Positions 8,795 to 17,697 are shown, numbered from the stretch's first letter. The stretch is DNA of 64,000 nucleotides from Prolixibacteraceae bacterium (GCA_028683385.1 JAQUIJ010000011.1:1-64000), one strand, 5' to 3'. Notes: generated by a model from the sequence alone, not told the origin. Numbers and translations are program-made.

Positions 8795-9457
8795 ATGGCA
8801 GAGATTATTCAAGAGGAAAAAGGTAAAGGGGGAAAAAAACGCCCAAAGAAAGGCAATCCCCATATGGACATGACACCAATGGTCGACCTTATGTGTCTGC
8901 TGTTGACGTTCTTCATGCTTGTAGGTGCTTTTAACAAACCTAAGGTTATGGAAATCGTTTTACCTGAGAAAATCAAGAAAAACGAAAAGGTTGATCCGCC
9001 AAAAATTGCTGATAGCCGTACTCTAAACATTATTTTGGGTCCTAATGACAAAGTTTTCTGGTATCCTGGAAAACCTGAAGCTGGTATGCCTTTACAGGTT
9101 ACTGACTTTAGTGCTACTGGAATCAGGGAAGTGTTGTTGGATAGAAACCGCGCTCTCTTCAAAAAGATTGAACAGTTCCAACAAGATGTTATAACCGGTA
9201 AATTGAATATCAAACAAGATTCTTTGGCAAATGCTATTAAGCAGTTGAAAAAGGATGATGATACCGGTCCTATCGTATTGATAAAGTTCTACAAAACAGC
9301 TAAATACAAAAATTTCGTTGATATCATTGACGAGATGTCTATTGTAGGAATTGCTCGATACATTCTTGTTGATATCAACTGGATTGAGCAAGGCATGGTT
9401 GAAGCTGCACTCAAAGGGCAAACTCAAACAGCTGCTGCTCCCTTAACTCAAAAATAA
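8795..9457 (+). CDS. exbD: ExbD/TolR-family protein, second copy
   Basis: 220 residues, paralogue of the preceding gene. The N-terminus is strongly basic (KGKGGKKRPKKGNPHMDMTP), then TPMVDLMCLLLTFFMLVGAF gives the single transmembrane helix with its aspartate. The periplasmic domain contains RTLNIILGPNDKVFWYPGKP and a later block VDIIDEMSIVGIARYILVDI typical of the ExbD fold. It starts 4 nt after the first exbD and is followed by tonB 12 nt later. Two dissimilar ExbD proteins per TonB locus is the common arrangement in Bacteroidota. Confidence 0.92.
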   Translation: MAEIIQEEKGKGGKKRPKKGNPHMDMTPMVDLMCLLLTFFMLVGAFNKPKVMEIVLPEKIKKNEKVDPPKIADSRTLNIILGPNDKVFWYPGKPEAGMPLQVTDFSATGIREVLLDRNRALFKKIEQFQQDVITGKLNIKQDSLANAIKQLKKDDDTGPIVLIKFYKTAKYKNFVDIIDEMSIVGIARYILVDINWIEQGMVEAALKGQTQTAAAPLTQK

Positions 9458-9469
9458 AGAACGATACGT

Positions 9470-10249
9470 ATGGTACAAAATAATCAATTCATTCCAACTT
9501 TCGACGACATAGTCTTCGAAAATAGAAATAAGGAATATGGAGCGTATCAAATACGGAAAAAGTACAACCGTGTTGTTCTGATTTCTACTCTGATCGGTTG
9601 TGCGATCATTGCTACTGCTGTTATTGTTCCTTACATTAATGCAAGTCGTAATGCTTCGCATAAAATGAGGGACGCTAAAGAAGTAATTGCAGAAATGTCC
9701 AATGACCTTCAGACAGAAGCCGCTCCACCACCACCACCACCACCACCACCACCACCATCTGAAGTTCAGACAGTAGTGAAGTATGTGGCTCCTGTTGTTG
9801 TTGATTCAGTTAAAGTTGAAGATGAAAGTAAATTAATGATCTCCGACGAACAAGTGGCAACAACTGAAAATAAAGCTGCTGTGGAAATTGTGGAACAAAA
9901 GCATGAAGAGGTTGAACCAGTGCAAAAAGAGGAAGAAGTATTTGTTGTTGTAGAAGAAATGCCGGAATTCCCGGGAGGTGTAGCTGCTTTACGCAAATAT
10001 CTCGCTACTGCAGTTAAATACCCCGTTATTGCTCAGGAAAATGGAATCCAAGGAAAAGTGTATGTTAATTTTGTTGTTAACAAAGACGGATCTGTTTCAA
10101 ATGCTAAAATCGCCAGAGGTGTAGATCCATCTCTTGATGCTGAAGCATTACGGGTTGTTTCAACACTGCCTAAATGGAGACCAGGAAAACAAAGAGGAGC
10201 TCCGGTTAGGGTTTCTTATACTGTTCCAATTAGCTTTAAATTGGAGTAG
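9470..10249 (+). CDS. tonB: Energy transducer TonB
   Basis: 259 residues. TonB couples the proton motive force sensed by ExbB/ExbD to outer-membrane receptors. A cytoplasmic segment with FDDIVFENRNKEYGAYQIRK (the Bacteroidota TonB N-terminal signature) precedes one transmembrane helix at about 32-50. A periplasmic linker has 11 consecutive prolines (residues 86-96) and then a Glu/Val-rich stretch. The C-terminal TonB domain occupies about 160-259: EMPEFPGGVAALRKYLA, ENGIQGKVYVNFVVNKDGSV, and the closing RGAPVRVSYTVPISFKLE. It is the last gene of the cluster and is followed by a strong terminator. A likely client in the window is the receptor at 61109-63613. Confidence 0.95.
   Translation: MVQNNQFIPTFDDIVFENRNKEYGAYQIRKKYNRVVLISTLIGCAIIATAVIVPYINASRNASHKMRDAKEVIAEMSNDLQTEAAPPPPPPPPPPPSEVQTVVKYVAPVVVDSVKVEDESKLMISDEQVATTENKAAVEIVEQKHEEVEPVQKEEEVFVVVEEMPEFPGGVAALRKYLATAVKYPVIAQENGIQGKVYVNFVVNKDGSVSNAKIARGVDPSLDAEALRVVSTLPKWRPGKQRGAPVRVSYTVPISFKLE
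9725..9757 (+). repeat. (CCA)11 microsatellite inside tonB
   Basis: Eleven uninterrupted CCA codons encode the polyproline linker. Slippage by whole units would change linker length without breaking the frame. Confidence 0.95.
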
Positions 10250-10290
10250 GAAAGTTTTATTCAGACTTTCTGAATTTCAATATTCATATC

Positions 10291-10328
10291 AAAGAGCCGT
10301 TTACAGCAATGTGAACGGCTCTTTTTTT
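10291..10328 (+). terminator. Rho-independent terminator after tonB
   Basis: AGAGCCGTTTAC pairs with GTGAACGGCTCT around the loop AGCAAT, followed by a run of seven T. It closes the ExbB-TonB operon. Confidence 0.85.
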
Positions 10329-10758
10329 GTCTGAATTTGTGATGGCATTTTAGATAATGTTGTTGTGCGTATTATTTGATGTATTGAATGAATTGTATTC
10401 ACATGGGATTCTTGAGCTCAAACGCTAAGTTTAGTGATTTCCATTCGTACTTGATTTGTCTTCAAATGATCTCTTTCTCTATGGAAAATATTTCATGGTG
10501 GCATAGGAGAGTCGAGAACTCTGGGAGTCTTCGGTAAGAGTACATGAAATCTTTTTGTCATTTTATTTCGTTTGAAAAATATAGATATGAATATGTTTCG
10601 GTTCAATATTATTGAACTCAACTCATCTTCCGGAGGCGGCATAAAAATAGGTCAGACCGTTTATTCGCTATTCGGAATGTGTGGATCTGACCTTGATTTT
10701 TAGAATTGACGACTGCTGTCCGCTCCTTTTTTTTCTTTTTATTTTAAATGTTACTTTG
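10329..10758. other. Intergenic interval between convergent units
   Basis: No gene recognised. Apart from the hairpin at 10642-10692 that may end the minus-strand peptidase gene, nothing structured stands out. Confidence 0.5.
10642..10692 (-). terminator. Possible terminator of the metallopeptidase gene
   Basis: On the minus strand GGTCAGA (10692-10686) pairs with TCTGACC (10656-10650) across a 29-nt loop and is followed by TATTTTTAT. The loop is long, so termination strength is uncertain. Confidence 0.4.
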
Positions 10759-12810
10759 TTATTTTAATTTCTCTACTGCAATTTCTGTTGCTTTGAGAAT
10801 GGCCTCATTCGAAAGCGGTTCGCCGACTGCTTGCTTCATCCATTCGTTAGGTGTAAGCTGCCCTAGTGCAAATATGCGAAGTACTTCAGGTGCAAACTCG
10901 TGCGTTTTAAAGTGTTCTTCAAGTTGGAAATGTATGAGGTGACCAAATGCGTAATTGGGCAGGTACATAGGCGAATTGATCATGTGTGAATATATTCCCA
11001 GTATTGTTTGGTCTTTCATCCCGAAAACTGGTGCGTAATACGTATTCCAAACGTCTTTGCTAATTTGTATTACAGCATCTCTCAAGTCAGATGCTGTGCT
11101 ATTTGGATTGTCGTATAGCCATTGCCACATTTTCATGTCTACCATTGAGACTCCCATGATTTCGTAAACCGACCAGAAAATGTCAAGTGTTTTCAGGTAA
11201 TCTTTCTCTGGATCTGTATTTTTCATGTTTAGTAAAAACAGGTCGCGCTCCTGAAAAACAAAGGCGAGCGCTTCTGTAAATGCGGTGTTCGGAACTCCAT
11301 TGATCATGTAGTTGGGCACGTCATTCAATGAGATGGTTTGCTCCACGTTGTGTCCAAACTCGTGAACAGCTATATTATATCCTTTGTAGTTCATACCAGT
11401 TGCCGGAATCCGGGTGCGCAAATGGGCTTTCTCTGCTTTCATTGATGCTCCCCAGGCATGTCCTGAACCGCGTGCCGGATCGACTGAAATACGCGATGAA
11501 ATAAAGTCAGCTTTCTCTTTGGTAAATCCCAGTTTCAGGAGCATATTGCCTAAATCTGCCTCCAAAGCTTTCGCATTTGGGTATTTTTTTTCAGTGATTG
11601 CATTCAGACTTTCTTCGTTGATTGAACTTCTTGCCTTAAACCCATCATACCAAATGTCCCATGGCGATAAGTCTCGCCCGAGGCGTTTCTTAATGATTTC
11701 GGCAACTTCCTTTACCTGAGTTGAACTTAAAAATTCGTTGAATAGTTTCTGAACTTCGGGTTGTGGAATTTGCATGCCAACAGAAAAGGCTCGTTGAATA
11801 GCTGTTGGCATGGCCGGTTCGTACTTGTCGAATGCCTGATAAACATGAAAATTATTCAGAATCTGTTGGTAGCGGCCATCGCTTTCAAGTTCAGCTTCGG
11901 TCTTTGTTCCTGAAATGAATACTTCATTGGTTGCAGGATTCCAATCTTGTTTTCCGGAGTTGATTACCATTTTGGGGATTGATTGATCGACAATTCGCTG
12001 CATGACCTGATAGATTAGCGCCTGTTTTTTGAAGCCAACTTCCTTGTTGGCATAGTTGGCCTTTATTTCGTCGCGAAGGTTCCAATGGCTCAATAAAACC
12101 ATGTTTTCAGGGAAAAGCTTTTGGTTGTCGTCGTTCAGAAGATTGCCCATGTATATATTGTAATCGGCGATGTAAGCGTCACCTTCAGCAGCTACCTTCG
12201 AGGCTTGCTGAACCAATTCAGAAGGGACCCGGGAGCTAAATACATCTCCCAAGCGAGCATAACCCCATTGTAACGGAGTCCAGTTTGCTCCTGAAATATT
12301 TTTTTCTTCGGTCGTATAATATGGAAAATTAAGAGCCACAATAAAAGCTATTTTGTTGTCGTAAAAATCGTTTATCATGTGGGCGCCAGGGTTGTATGCT
12401 GCAAATTGTGCATCGATAGGTAGTACTTCTCCTTTCATAAGTTGAACATTCTCCTGCATACCCAAACTTAATTTGTTGAAATGTCCGTTCAGCGATTCCA
12501 GGTATTCTGAGAACCGATAAAATGAAGCTTCCTTTTGAGCTGGGTCTGCCAGATAGTTTTCGCTGCAGAATTTAACGAAATCATCACCGGTTCCGTCATT
12601 GTCGCGCCAAAGCGATGCCGCATGTCTGACGCCTTTTTCGATCAGATCAGATTTATTACCCTCCATCTTGTTGCTAATTTCTTTAAGGGCATCGGCAATG
12701 GTGGCTTCAGTAATTCCTGAAGGTGCAGGTGTACTTTGTTTCTTCTGGGTTGGTTGACAAGCTGTAGTCATAATAACACAGGCTAAAATAAAAATAGTGT
12801 TTCTAATCAT
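10759..12810 (-). CDS. Zinc metallopeptidase (gluzincin-like) lipoprotein
   Basis: 683 residues from the ATG at 12810. This start is preferred over an upstream in-frame start because it yields a lipoprotein signal MIRNTIFILACVIMTTAC with the lipobox cysteine at 18. The catalytic signature is HEFGH at 483-487, inside AVHEFGHNVEQT, with a downstream glutamate in FTEALAFVFQERD about 25 residues later, the HExxH...E pattern of gluzincins such as M3. No closer family can be named with confidence. It is probably anchored in the periplasm or on the outer membrane and digests peptides. It is monocistronic: a -7 element lies about 110 nt upstream and a terminator-like hairpin downstream. The window has two more exported peptidases (M13 and S37-like), suggesting a proteolytic lifestyle. 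Confidence 0.75.
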   Translation of the reverse strand: MIRNTIFILACVIMTTACQPTQKKQSTPAPSGITEATIADALKEISNKMEGNKSDLIEKGVRHAASLWRDNDGTGDDFVKFCSENYLADPAQKEASFYRFSEYLESLNGHFNKLSLGMQENVQLMKGEVLPIDAQFAAYNPGAHMINDFYDNKIAFIVALNFPYYTTEEKNISGANWTPLQWGYARLGDVFSSRVPSELVQQASKVAAEGDAYIADYNIYMGNLLNDDNQKLFPENMVLLSHWNLRDEIKANYANKEVGFKKQALIYQVMQRIVDQSIPKMVINSGKQDWNPATNEVFISGTKTEAELESDGRYQQILNNFHVYQAFDKYEPAMPTAIQRAFSVGMQIPQPEVQKLFNEFLSSTQVKEVAEIIKKRLGRDLSPWDIWYDGFKARSSINEESLNAITEKKYPNAKALEADLGNMLLKLGFTKEKADFISSRISVDPARGSGHAWGASMKAEKAHLRTRIPATGMNYKGYNIAVHEFGHNVEQTISLNDVPNYMINGVPNTAFTEALAFVFQERDLFLLNMKNTDPEKDYLKTLDIFWSVYEIMGVSMVDMKMWQWLYDNPNSTASDLRDAVIQISKDVWNTYYAPVFGMKDQTILGIYSHMINSPMYLPNYAFGHLIHFQLEEHFKTHEFAPEVLRIFALGQLTPNEWMKQAVGEPLSNEAILKATEIAVEKLK

Positions 12811-12918
12811 ATGTGTAGTAATAATTTGGGTTTGGAACGAATGTACTGATTTTCCAATTTTCAATAATTGAAAGTGAACCACTGTAAAGAAGTTCCAAAA
12901 TACCAAAAAAATAAGTAT

Positions 12919-12946
12919 CAAAGATATGACGTTTGGCAGGATGCAA
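12919..12946 (-). promoter_or_regulatory. Candidate promoter of the metallopeptidase gene
   Basis: On the minus strand TTG (12946-12944), 17 nt, then TATCTTTG (12926-12919), an exact TAnnTTTG match with a slightly short spacer. It gives a leader of about 100 nt. Confidence 0.4.
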
Positions 12947-12989
12947 AGATTGAAAAAAGTGGAACGAAGCTTAAGGCAAATTGAGTCTT

Positions 12990-13033
12990 AAAAAAGACGA
13001 AAGTCCTTCTCTAATCAGATAGGGAAGGACTTT
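12990..13033 (-). terminator. Rho-independent terminator of the cupredoxin gene
   Basis: On the minus strand AAAGTCCTTC (13033-13024) pairs with GAAGGACTTT (13009-13000) and is followed by CGTCTTTTTT. Confidence 0.8.
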
Positions 13034-13058
13034 CCTGTAAGGTTGGGAAGGCATCGGT

Positions 13059-14342
13059 TTATTGCTTTATAAACTTCGAAACATTTCTTTGATTTCCTGA
13101 GGTTATTTCCATCAGATAGATACCAGTTTTTAATTGGCTAATGTCATATCTAAACGATTCTTCATTTCCGGACAATGCCTTTTCGTCGACAACTGCTCCG
13201 GCTATCGAATAAACCTTCATTGTATAAATTGCAGCATTGTTTGGGGGAAGCAAAATTTGCAAGTATTGGCTTGCCGGATTCGGATACAATTGAATCATTT
13301 CAGTACTATTAGCAAAATTCTCGTTTGAGGTTACAAAGAAGATATTGGTAAAGGTTGTGTTATGAACGAAATTTATAATCGAATCGCCCTTGACATCGGT
13401 CAACGGAAGTCTCCACGCATAGTCGGTTGGAGGTGCATCATAAGTTCCATTCTTATTATGGTCAGCCCAGAAATCAATATTATACGAAATTCCCGGCTTG
13501 ATTTTGAATGAATTTATGTCAAAAGTAGCTCCGGCAACTTGCGGAATAATAACCGTGTCTCGATAGATACCATTGTCGGTCTGTTTTAGGTAAAGTGTCA
13601 ATTTTTCGCCTATATGAGGAGTCATGCCTGTGAAGTGAACAGTTAGTTTGTTCTTCCATGCAATATCGGTAAAGTTAGTATTGTGCACAAAATTTAATAC
13701 CGAATTGCCAGTTACATTAGTTAAAGGCATTCTCCATGCATGGTCCGTTGGAGTTCCATCATAGACACCGTTTTTGTTGTGGTCGGCGAAAAAATCAACA
13801 TTGTAGGATTTGCCCGATTCAATTCCTGCTATATCAATGGCAAATGCAGCGGCGGTCATATTTTTTTTAGTCCGGCCGATTTCGACTTTGGTTGACTGAT
13901 CAATTACGGCAAGCCAAAGATTTTCTCCAATGTGCGGAGTCATTCCGGTAAAATTCACAGTGAGTGTAAATGGTTCGGTTGCCGATTTGGGATTCACAAT
14001 AACCTTCCCAATCATCCCCATAGCTGCATGTGGGTCGCACTGGTAATTGTATGTACCTGCCGTGTTAAAAACATATTCATATGTCCAGGCTGCGCCGACT
14101 TCGTTCCCAAAAGATTCAGGATTGTTCGGAAATGTCGATTGTTTTCCATTAACATTGTGTGATCCTTCATCATTTTTCCAAACAACTTTATCTCCCGCAG
14201 TAATTGTTAATTGCGATGGAGTAAAAACATTGCTGGTTACAGATACATTGTACGTTGTCTGTCCTTTCAGATTCAATGAGAAAGCCAGAATAAAAATCAA
14301 GGCAAAACAACTGTGAGTTTTGAAGGTAGAATTTGTTTTCAT
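13059..14342 (-). CDS. Secreted cupredoxin-domain protein with T9SS sorting domain
   Basis: 427 residues. A signal peptide (FALIFILAFSLNLKG) precedes a plastocyanin-like domain at about 28-117, with type 1 copper ligands visible as the His of GSHNVNG and the Cys, His and Met of YQCDPHAAMGM. Two homologous domains follow, each starting LTV-FTGMTPHIGE and containing NVDFFADHNKNGVYDG or NIDFWADHNKNGTYDA; their function is not known to me. The last 75 residues are a type A C-terminal sorting domain (IQLYPNPASQYLQI ... LKTGIYLMEI), so the protein should cross the outer membrane by type IX secretion and be attached or released. It may carry electrons or bind copper outside the cell. It appears monocistronic. 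Confidence 0.85.
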   Translation of the reverse strand: MKTNSTFKTHSCFALIFILAFSLNLKGQTTYNVSVTSNVFTPSQLTITAGDKVVWKNDEGSHNVNGKQSTFPNNPESFGNEVGAAWTYEYVFNTAGTYNYQCDPHAAMGMIGKVIVNPKSATEPFTLTVNFTGMTPHIGENLWLAVIDQSTKVEIGRTKKNMTAAAFAIDIAGIESGKSYNVDFFADHNKNGVYDGTPTDHAWRMPLTNVTGNSVLNFVHNTNFTDIAWKNKLTVHFTGMTPHIGEKLTLYLKQTDNGIYRDTVIIPQVAGATFDINSFKIKPGISYNIDFWADHNKNGTYDAPPTDYAWRLPLTDVKGDSIINFVHNTTFTNIFFVTSNENFANSTEMIQLYPNPASQYLQILLPPNNAAIYTMKVYSIAGAVVDEKALSGNEESFRYDISQLKTGIYLMEITSGNQRNVSKFIKQ

Positions 14343-14603
14343 TGGCTGATAATTTGAAGTAAATGTTAAACGCTATCGAGATTAGTAACACACGGAAAAT
14401 CAGTTTGTTTAGAGTAAGAGACAAAATAGTCTTAATTTGTTTTTGCTGTATTTATTGTCTTTATAAAACACCAATGAATATGGGTATTTCATGAAACATT
14501 TTTTGTTTGTAATATTGTTTTTTGTTTATCAGGACTGTGGGTTTCGCTCCTTTTTAGAACGAATCTAAATATGAACCTTTTATTTAAAAGAAGATTAATG
14601 CAG
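14343..14603. other. Divergent intergenic interval
   Basis: AT-rich spacer between the divergent cupredoxin and iorA genes. No gene seen; only the iorA promoter just beyond it is recognisable. Confidence 0.4.
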
Positions 14604-14633
14604 TTGTTTTCCATCCGGAATGAGCTAATTTTG
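14604..14633 (+). promoter_or_regulatory. Promoter of iorAB
   Basis: TTG at 14604-14606, exactly 19 nt, then TAATTTTG at 14626-14633: a full match to the Bacteroidota consensus. Transcription should begin near 14640, which rules out the TTG at 14644 as a likely start codon. Confidence 0.65.
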
Positions 14634-14664
14634 GTTTCGATTTTTGAAACTTAAATTACTGACT

Positions 14665-16260
14665 ATGCAAAAGCATTTGTTTCTGGGGGTAGAAGCCATC
14701 GGACAGGGAGCCATTGATGGCGGAATGTCGGGCGTTTACGCCTATCCCGGCACACCTTCCACCGAAATAACCGAATTCATTCAGGAAAATCCAATAGCTG
14801 AAGAACGAAATATTCACAGAAAATGGTCGGCCAATGAGAAGACCGCTCTCGAAACCGCTTTGGGAATGTCGTATGCCGGGAAACGTGCCATGTCGTGCAT
14901 GAAACACGTTGGGTTAAATGTGGCTGCTGATATATTTGTGAACGCTGCTATGACGGGTGTCAACGGAGGCCTGATTGTTACCGTTGCTGATGACCCATCG
15001 ATGCACTCGTCGCAAAATGAACAAGACTCACGTTTCTACGGAAAGTTTGCCATGATTCCGGTACTTGAGCCATCATCGCAGCAAGAAGCTTATGATATGA
15101 CTCGCGATGGATTTGCTTTATCGGAACTAACCAAAGTGCCAGTAATGCTCCGGATTACAACTCGTTTGGCTCATTCGCGTGCAGGAGTTACCCGCAATGA
15201 TGTTTTGCCCGAGAATGAACTGGTTATGCCAACTGATCCTCGTCAGTTTATATTGCTACCGGCCATTGCACGTCGCAAATACAAAGGATTATTAGATAGT
15301 CAGTCTTTATTCCTGAAACTTTCAGAAGAGTCAGAATACAATCGTTACGTAGAAGGGACAGATCACAGTTTGGGTATTGTGGCTTGTGGAATTGCTTACA
15401 ATTACCTGATGGAACATTTTCCAGACGGAACATGTCCGTTTTCTGTTGTTAAAGTTTCGCAATATCCACTTCCGGAGAAACACATCATTCGTCTCAACCG
15501 TGAATGCGATGAAATTTTAGTTTTAGAAGAAGGTGCACCAATGGTAGAAGAAATGTTGAAAGGCTTCTTTTCGAATGGAACACCAATCAAAGGCCGTTTA
15601 GATGGAACTCTGCCTCGCGATGGAGAACTGAATCCAGATCTGGTTGCCAAAGCGCTCGGCAAAGAAATGTTCGAAGGATTTGATATTCCTGAAGTTGTTG
15701 CCAATCGCCCGCCTGCTTTGTGTGTAGGCTGTGGTCATCAGGATGCTTATCTTGCCATGAATGAAGCACTGGCCGATTATTCAAAAGGACGAGTTTTTTC
15801 TGACATTGGATGTTATACTTTAGGAGCTTTGCCTCCATACGAAACGATTTCGTCGTGTGTCGATATGGGCGCTTCCATCACCATGGCTAAAGGAGCAGCC
15901 GATGCTGGTTTAATTCCTGCGGTTGCCATGATTGGTGATTCAACTTTTGCCCATTCCGGAATTACTGGTTTGCTCGATGCGGTAAATGAAAAATCGAGCA
16001 TTACCATTGTTATTTCCGACAACGAATCGATCTCGATGACTGGCGGTCAGGATTCATCTGCTTATGGAAGAATTGAATCGATTTGCATTGGTGTTGGAGT
16101 CGATCCGGCACATATCCACACAATTGTTCCGCTGAAAAAAAATCACGAGGAAATGGTTCGGTTGTTCCGCGAAGAATTCGCCTACGAAGGTGTTTCTGTC
16201 ATTATTCCGCGCCGCGAGTGTATTCAGCGGGCCAGTAGCCGCAAGAGAAATAAAAAATAA
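14665..16260 (+). CDS. iorA: Indolepyruvate:ferredoxin oxidoreductase alpha subunit, short form
   Basis: 531 residues from the ATG at 14665. IorA with IorB oxidatively decarboxylates aryl pyruvates (from Trp, Phe, Tyr) to aryl-acetyl-CoA and reduces ferredoxin. Visible are the N-terminal pyrimidine-binding domain (GGMSGVYAYPGTPSTEITEF), CVGCGHQDAY, and the thiamine pyrophosphate domain (SDIGCYTLGALPPYE, then GDSTFAHSGI ending with the DNESISMTGGQD motif). The canonical enzyme of about 600 residues ends in a two-cluster ferredoxin domain; here the protein stops at RRECIQRASSRKRNKK, with no CxxCxxC motif and no frame for one in the 68 nt before iorB. Electrons must therefore leave by another route. 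This short form may be typical of the phylum. Confidence 0.9.
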   Translation: MQKHLFLGVEAIGQGAIDGGMSGVYAYPGTPSTEITEFIQENPIAEERNIHRKWSANEKTALETALGMSYAGKRAMSCMKHVGLNVAADIFVNAAMTGVNGGLIVTVADDPSMHSSQNEQDSRFYGKFAMIPVLEPSSQQEAYDMTRDGFALSELTKVPVMLRITTRLAHSRAGVTRNDVLPENELVMPTDPRQFILLPAIARRKYKGLLDSQSLFLKLSEESEYNRYVEGTDHSLGIVACGIAYNYLMEHFPDGTCPFSVVKVSQYPLPEKHIIRLNRECDEILVLEEGAPMVEEMLKGFFSNGTPIKGRLDGTLPRDGELNPDLVAKALGKEMFEGFDIPEVVANRPPALCVGCGHQDAYLAMNEALADYSKGRVFSDIGCYTLGALPPYETISSCVDMGASITMAKGAADAGLIPAVAMIGDSTFAHSGITGLLDAVNEKSSITIVISDNESISMTGGQDSSAYGRIESICIGVGVDPAHIHTIVPLKKNHEEMVRLFREEFAYEGVSVIIPRRECIQRASSRKRNKK

Positions 16261-16276
16261 TCAAACCCTTTAGACG

Positions 16277-16304
16277 GTAGTGACGCCATGCATGGCATCT
16301 CTAC
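16277..16304. repeat. 28-bp near-perfect palindrome in the iorA-iorB spacer
   Basis: GTAG(T)GA(C)GCCATG is followed directly by its near complement CATGGCATCTCTAC. Palindromes of the type GTAGAGA-GC...GC-TCTCTAC are dispersed repeats in several bacterial groups, so this is probably a REP-like element that landed inside the operon. Confidence 0.65.
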
Positions 16305-16328
16305 AATAAAATCAGAAACAATACAATT

Positions 16329-16910
16329 ATGAAATCAGACATTATATTAGCAGGTGTTGGCGGACAGGGTATTTTATCCATTGCCACAGCATTGGGTGAA
16401 GCGGCTCTGTCAAATAATCTGCTTATCAAACAAGCCGAAACGCACGGAATGAGCCAGCGTGGCGGAGCGGTATATTCGCACATGCGCATTTCTGATCAGC
16501 CAATTGCTTCCGATTTGATCCCCGGCGGATCGGCTGACCTTATTTTATCAGTTGAGCCTATGGAGTCGTTGCGTTACCTGCCATATTTGTCAGAAACGGG
16601 CTATTTGGTGACCAATACCACGCCGTTTGTCAATATTCCCAACTATCCTGCAATTGAGGATGTGATGGCTGAAATCCGCAAGTTTCCAAGGTATATTGCA
16701 ATTGATGCTGATGCCATTGCCAAAGAAGTGGGCAGTACCCGTGCCTCTAATATGGTGATGCTTGGAGCTGCCTCTCCGTTTATCGACATTGAATTTTCAA
16801 AAATTGAAGAAGGTATCCGCACCATTTTCGGACGTAAAGGCGAAGATGTTGTAAATATGAACCTTGAAGCGCTTCGTCGAGGAAGGCAATTTGCCGAGGA
16901 GAACCGGTAA
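16329..16910 (+). CDS. iorB: Indolepyruvate oxidoreductase beta subunit
   Basis: 193 residues, the usual length. It belongs to the gamma-type subunit family of 2-oxoacid:acceptor oxidoreductases: GVGGQGILSIATALGEAAL at 8-26, then AETHGMSQRGGAVYSHMRI at 37-55, which binds the CoA-side of the reaction. A later block AIAKEVGSTRASNMVMLGA is also typical. It forms the catalytic pair with iorA, from which it is separated by 68 nt holding a palindromic repeat. A terminator follows at 16981. No ferredoxin gene is adjacent. Confidence 0.92.
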   Translation: MKSDIILAGVGGQGILSIATALGEAALSNNLLIKQAETHGMSQRGGAVYSHMRISDQPIASDLIPGGSADLILSVEPMESLRYLPYLSETGYLVTNTTPFVNIPNYPAIEDVMAEIRKFPRYIAIDADAIAKEVGSTRASNMVMLGAASPFIDIEFSKIEEGIRTIFGRKGEDVVNMNLEALRRGRQFAEENR

Positions 16911-16980
16911 GGCACAGGGCAAGGAGCATAGGGCAGCGAGGATACCGGATAAGGGATACCGGAATCCGGATGAAAAATAC

Positions 16981-17026
16981 AAATCTCAATTCTTTTCAGG
17001 AATGAAAAGGGTTGAGATTTTTTTTT
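16981..17026 (+). terminator. Rho-independent terminator after iorB
   Basis: AAATCTCAA (16981-16989) pairs with TTGAGATTT (17012-17020), followed by T8. The 22-nt loop is AG-rich. Confidence 0.75.
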
Positions 17027-17175
17027 GAAATGTTAGTCTCTGATTCCTAATTTGTACCATCATTTTGAAACATTCTTAATGGGTTCGATGTAAGATTCTT
17101 TGTATTTAGAACCGAACATTATTCTCTCCCCGATAGTATTTCTGAAATGCTTTTTTAACCTTAAAAAATAAATTT

Positions 17176-17697
17176 ATGCCAGTTAAAAAGCTTAAAACCT
17201 ATCTTGATGAGGCGAATATCAAGTATTTGACCATTCGTCATTCCAATGCCTTTACATCTCAGGATATTGCAGCATCAGCACATGTTTCCGGAAAAGAATT
17301 TGCTAAGACAGTAATGATCAAAATTGATGGAATGATGGCTATGGCCGTATTACCCGCATCTTATCACATCGATTTTGATACATTGCGAAAGATTTTCGGA
17401 ACAAAGTTCGTGACTCTGGCAACAGAACCTGAGTTTAAAGATCGCTTTCCTGATTGCGAACTAGGTGCGATGCCACCTTTCGGCAATCTGTATGGTATGG
17501 ATGTTTATGTGGCTGAAGCGCTGACGAATAATAAGGAAATTGCGTTTAAAGCCGGATCACATACCGAATTGATACGGTTAAGCTATTTTGATTATCATCG
17601 ACTTGTTAAACCACGGATCTTAAAGTTCTCGTGGAAACCAGTTTCTCTTCCGGCTGATCCTATGGAGCGGTGGGATGGAGATTACATGCACAATTAA
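17176..17697 (+). CDS. YbaK/ProX-type aminoacyl-tRNA deacylase domain protein
   Basis: 173 residues. The fold signature is that of YbaK/EbsC editing domains, which hydrolyse mischarged aminoacyl-tRNA: an N-terminal segment YLTIRHSNAFTSQDIAASAHV, then GKEFAKTVMIKIDGMMAMAVLPAS with the conserved lysine (K in FAKTVM), and ELGAMPPFGNLYGMDVYVAE, where the G-A-xPPFG loop is diagnostic. The specific substrate (Pro, Cys or Ala charged tRNA) cannot be told from sequence. It is a stand-alone gene flanked by terminators on both sides. Confidence 0.85.
   Translation: MPVKKLKTYLDEANIKYLTIRHSNAFTSQDIAASAHVSGKEFAKTVMIKIDGMMAMAVLPASYHIDFDTLRKIFGTKFVTLATEPEFKDRFPDCELGAMPPFGNLYGMDVYVAEALTNNKEIAFKAGSHTELIRLSYFDYHRLVKPRILKFSWKPVSLPADPMERWDGDYMHN

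Noticed and set aside
15402-15704. 100-codon minus-strand frame within iorA
   Set aside because: Antisense shadow of a well-conserved enzyme gene; no independent signals.
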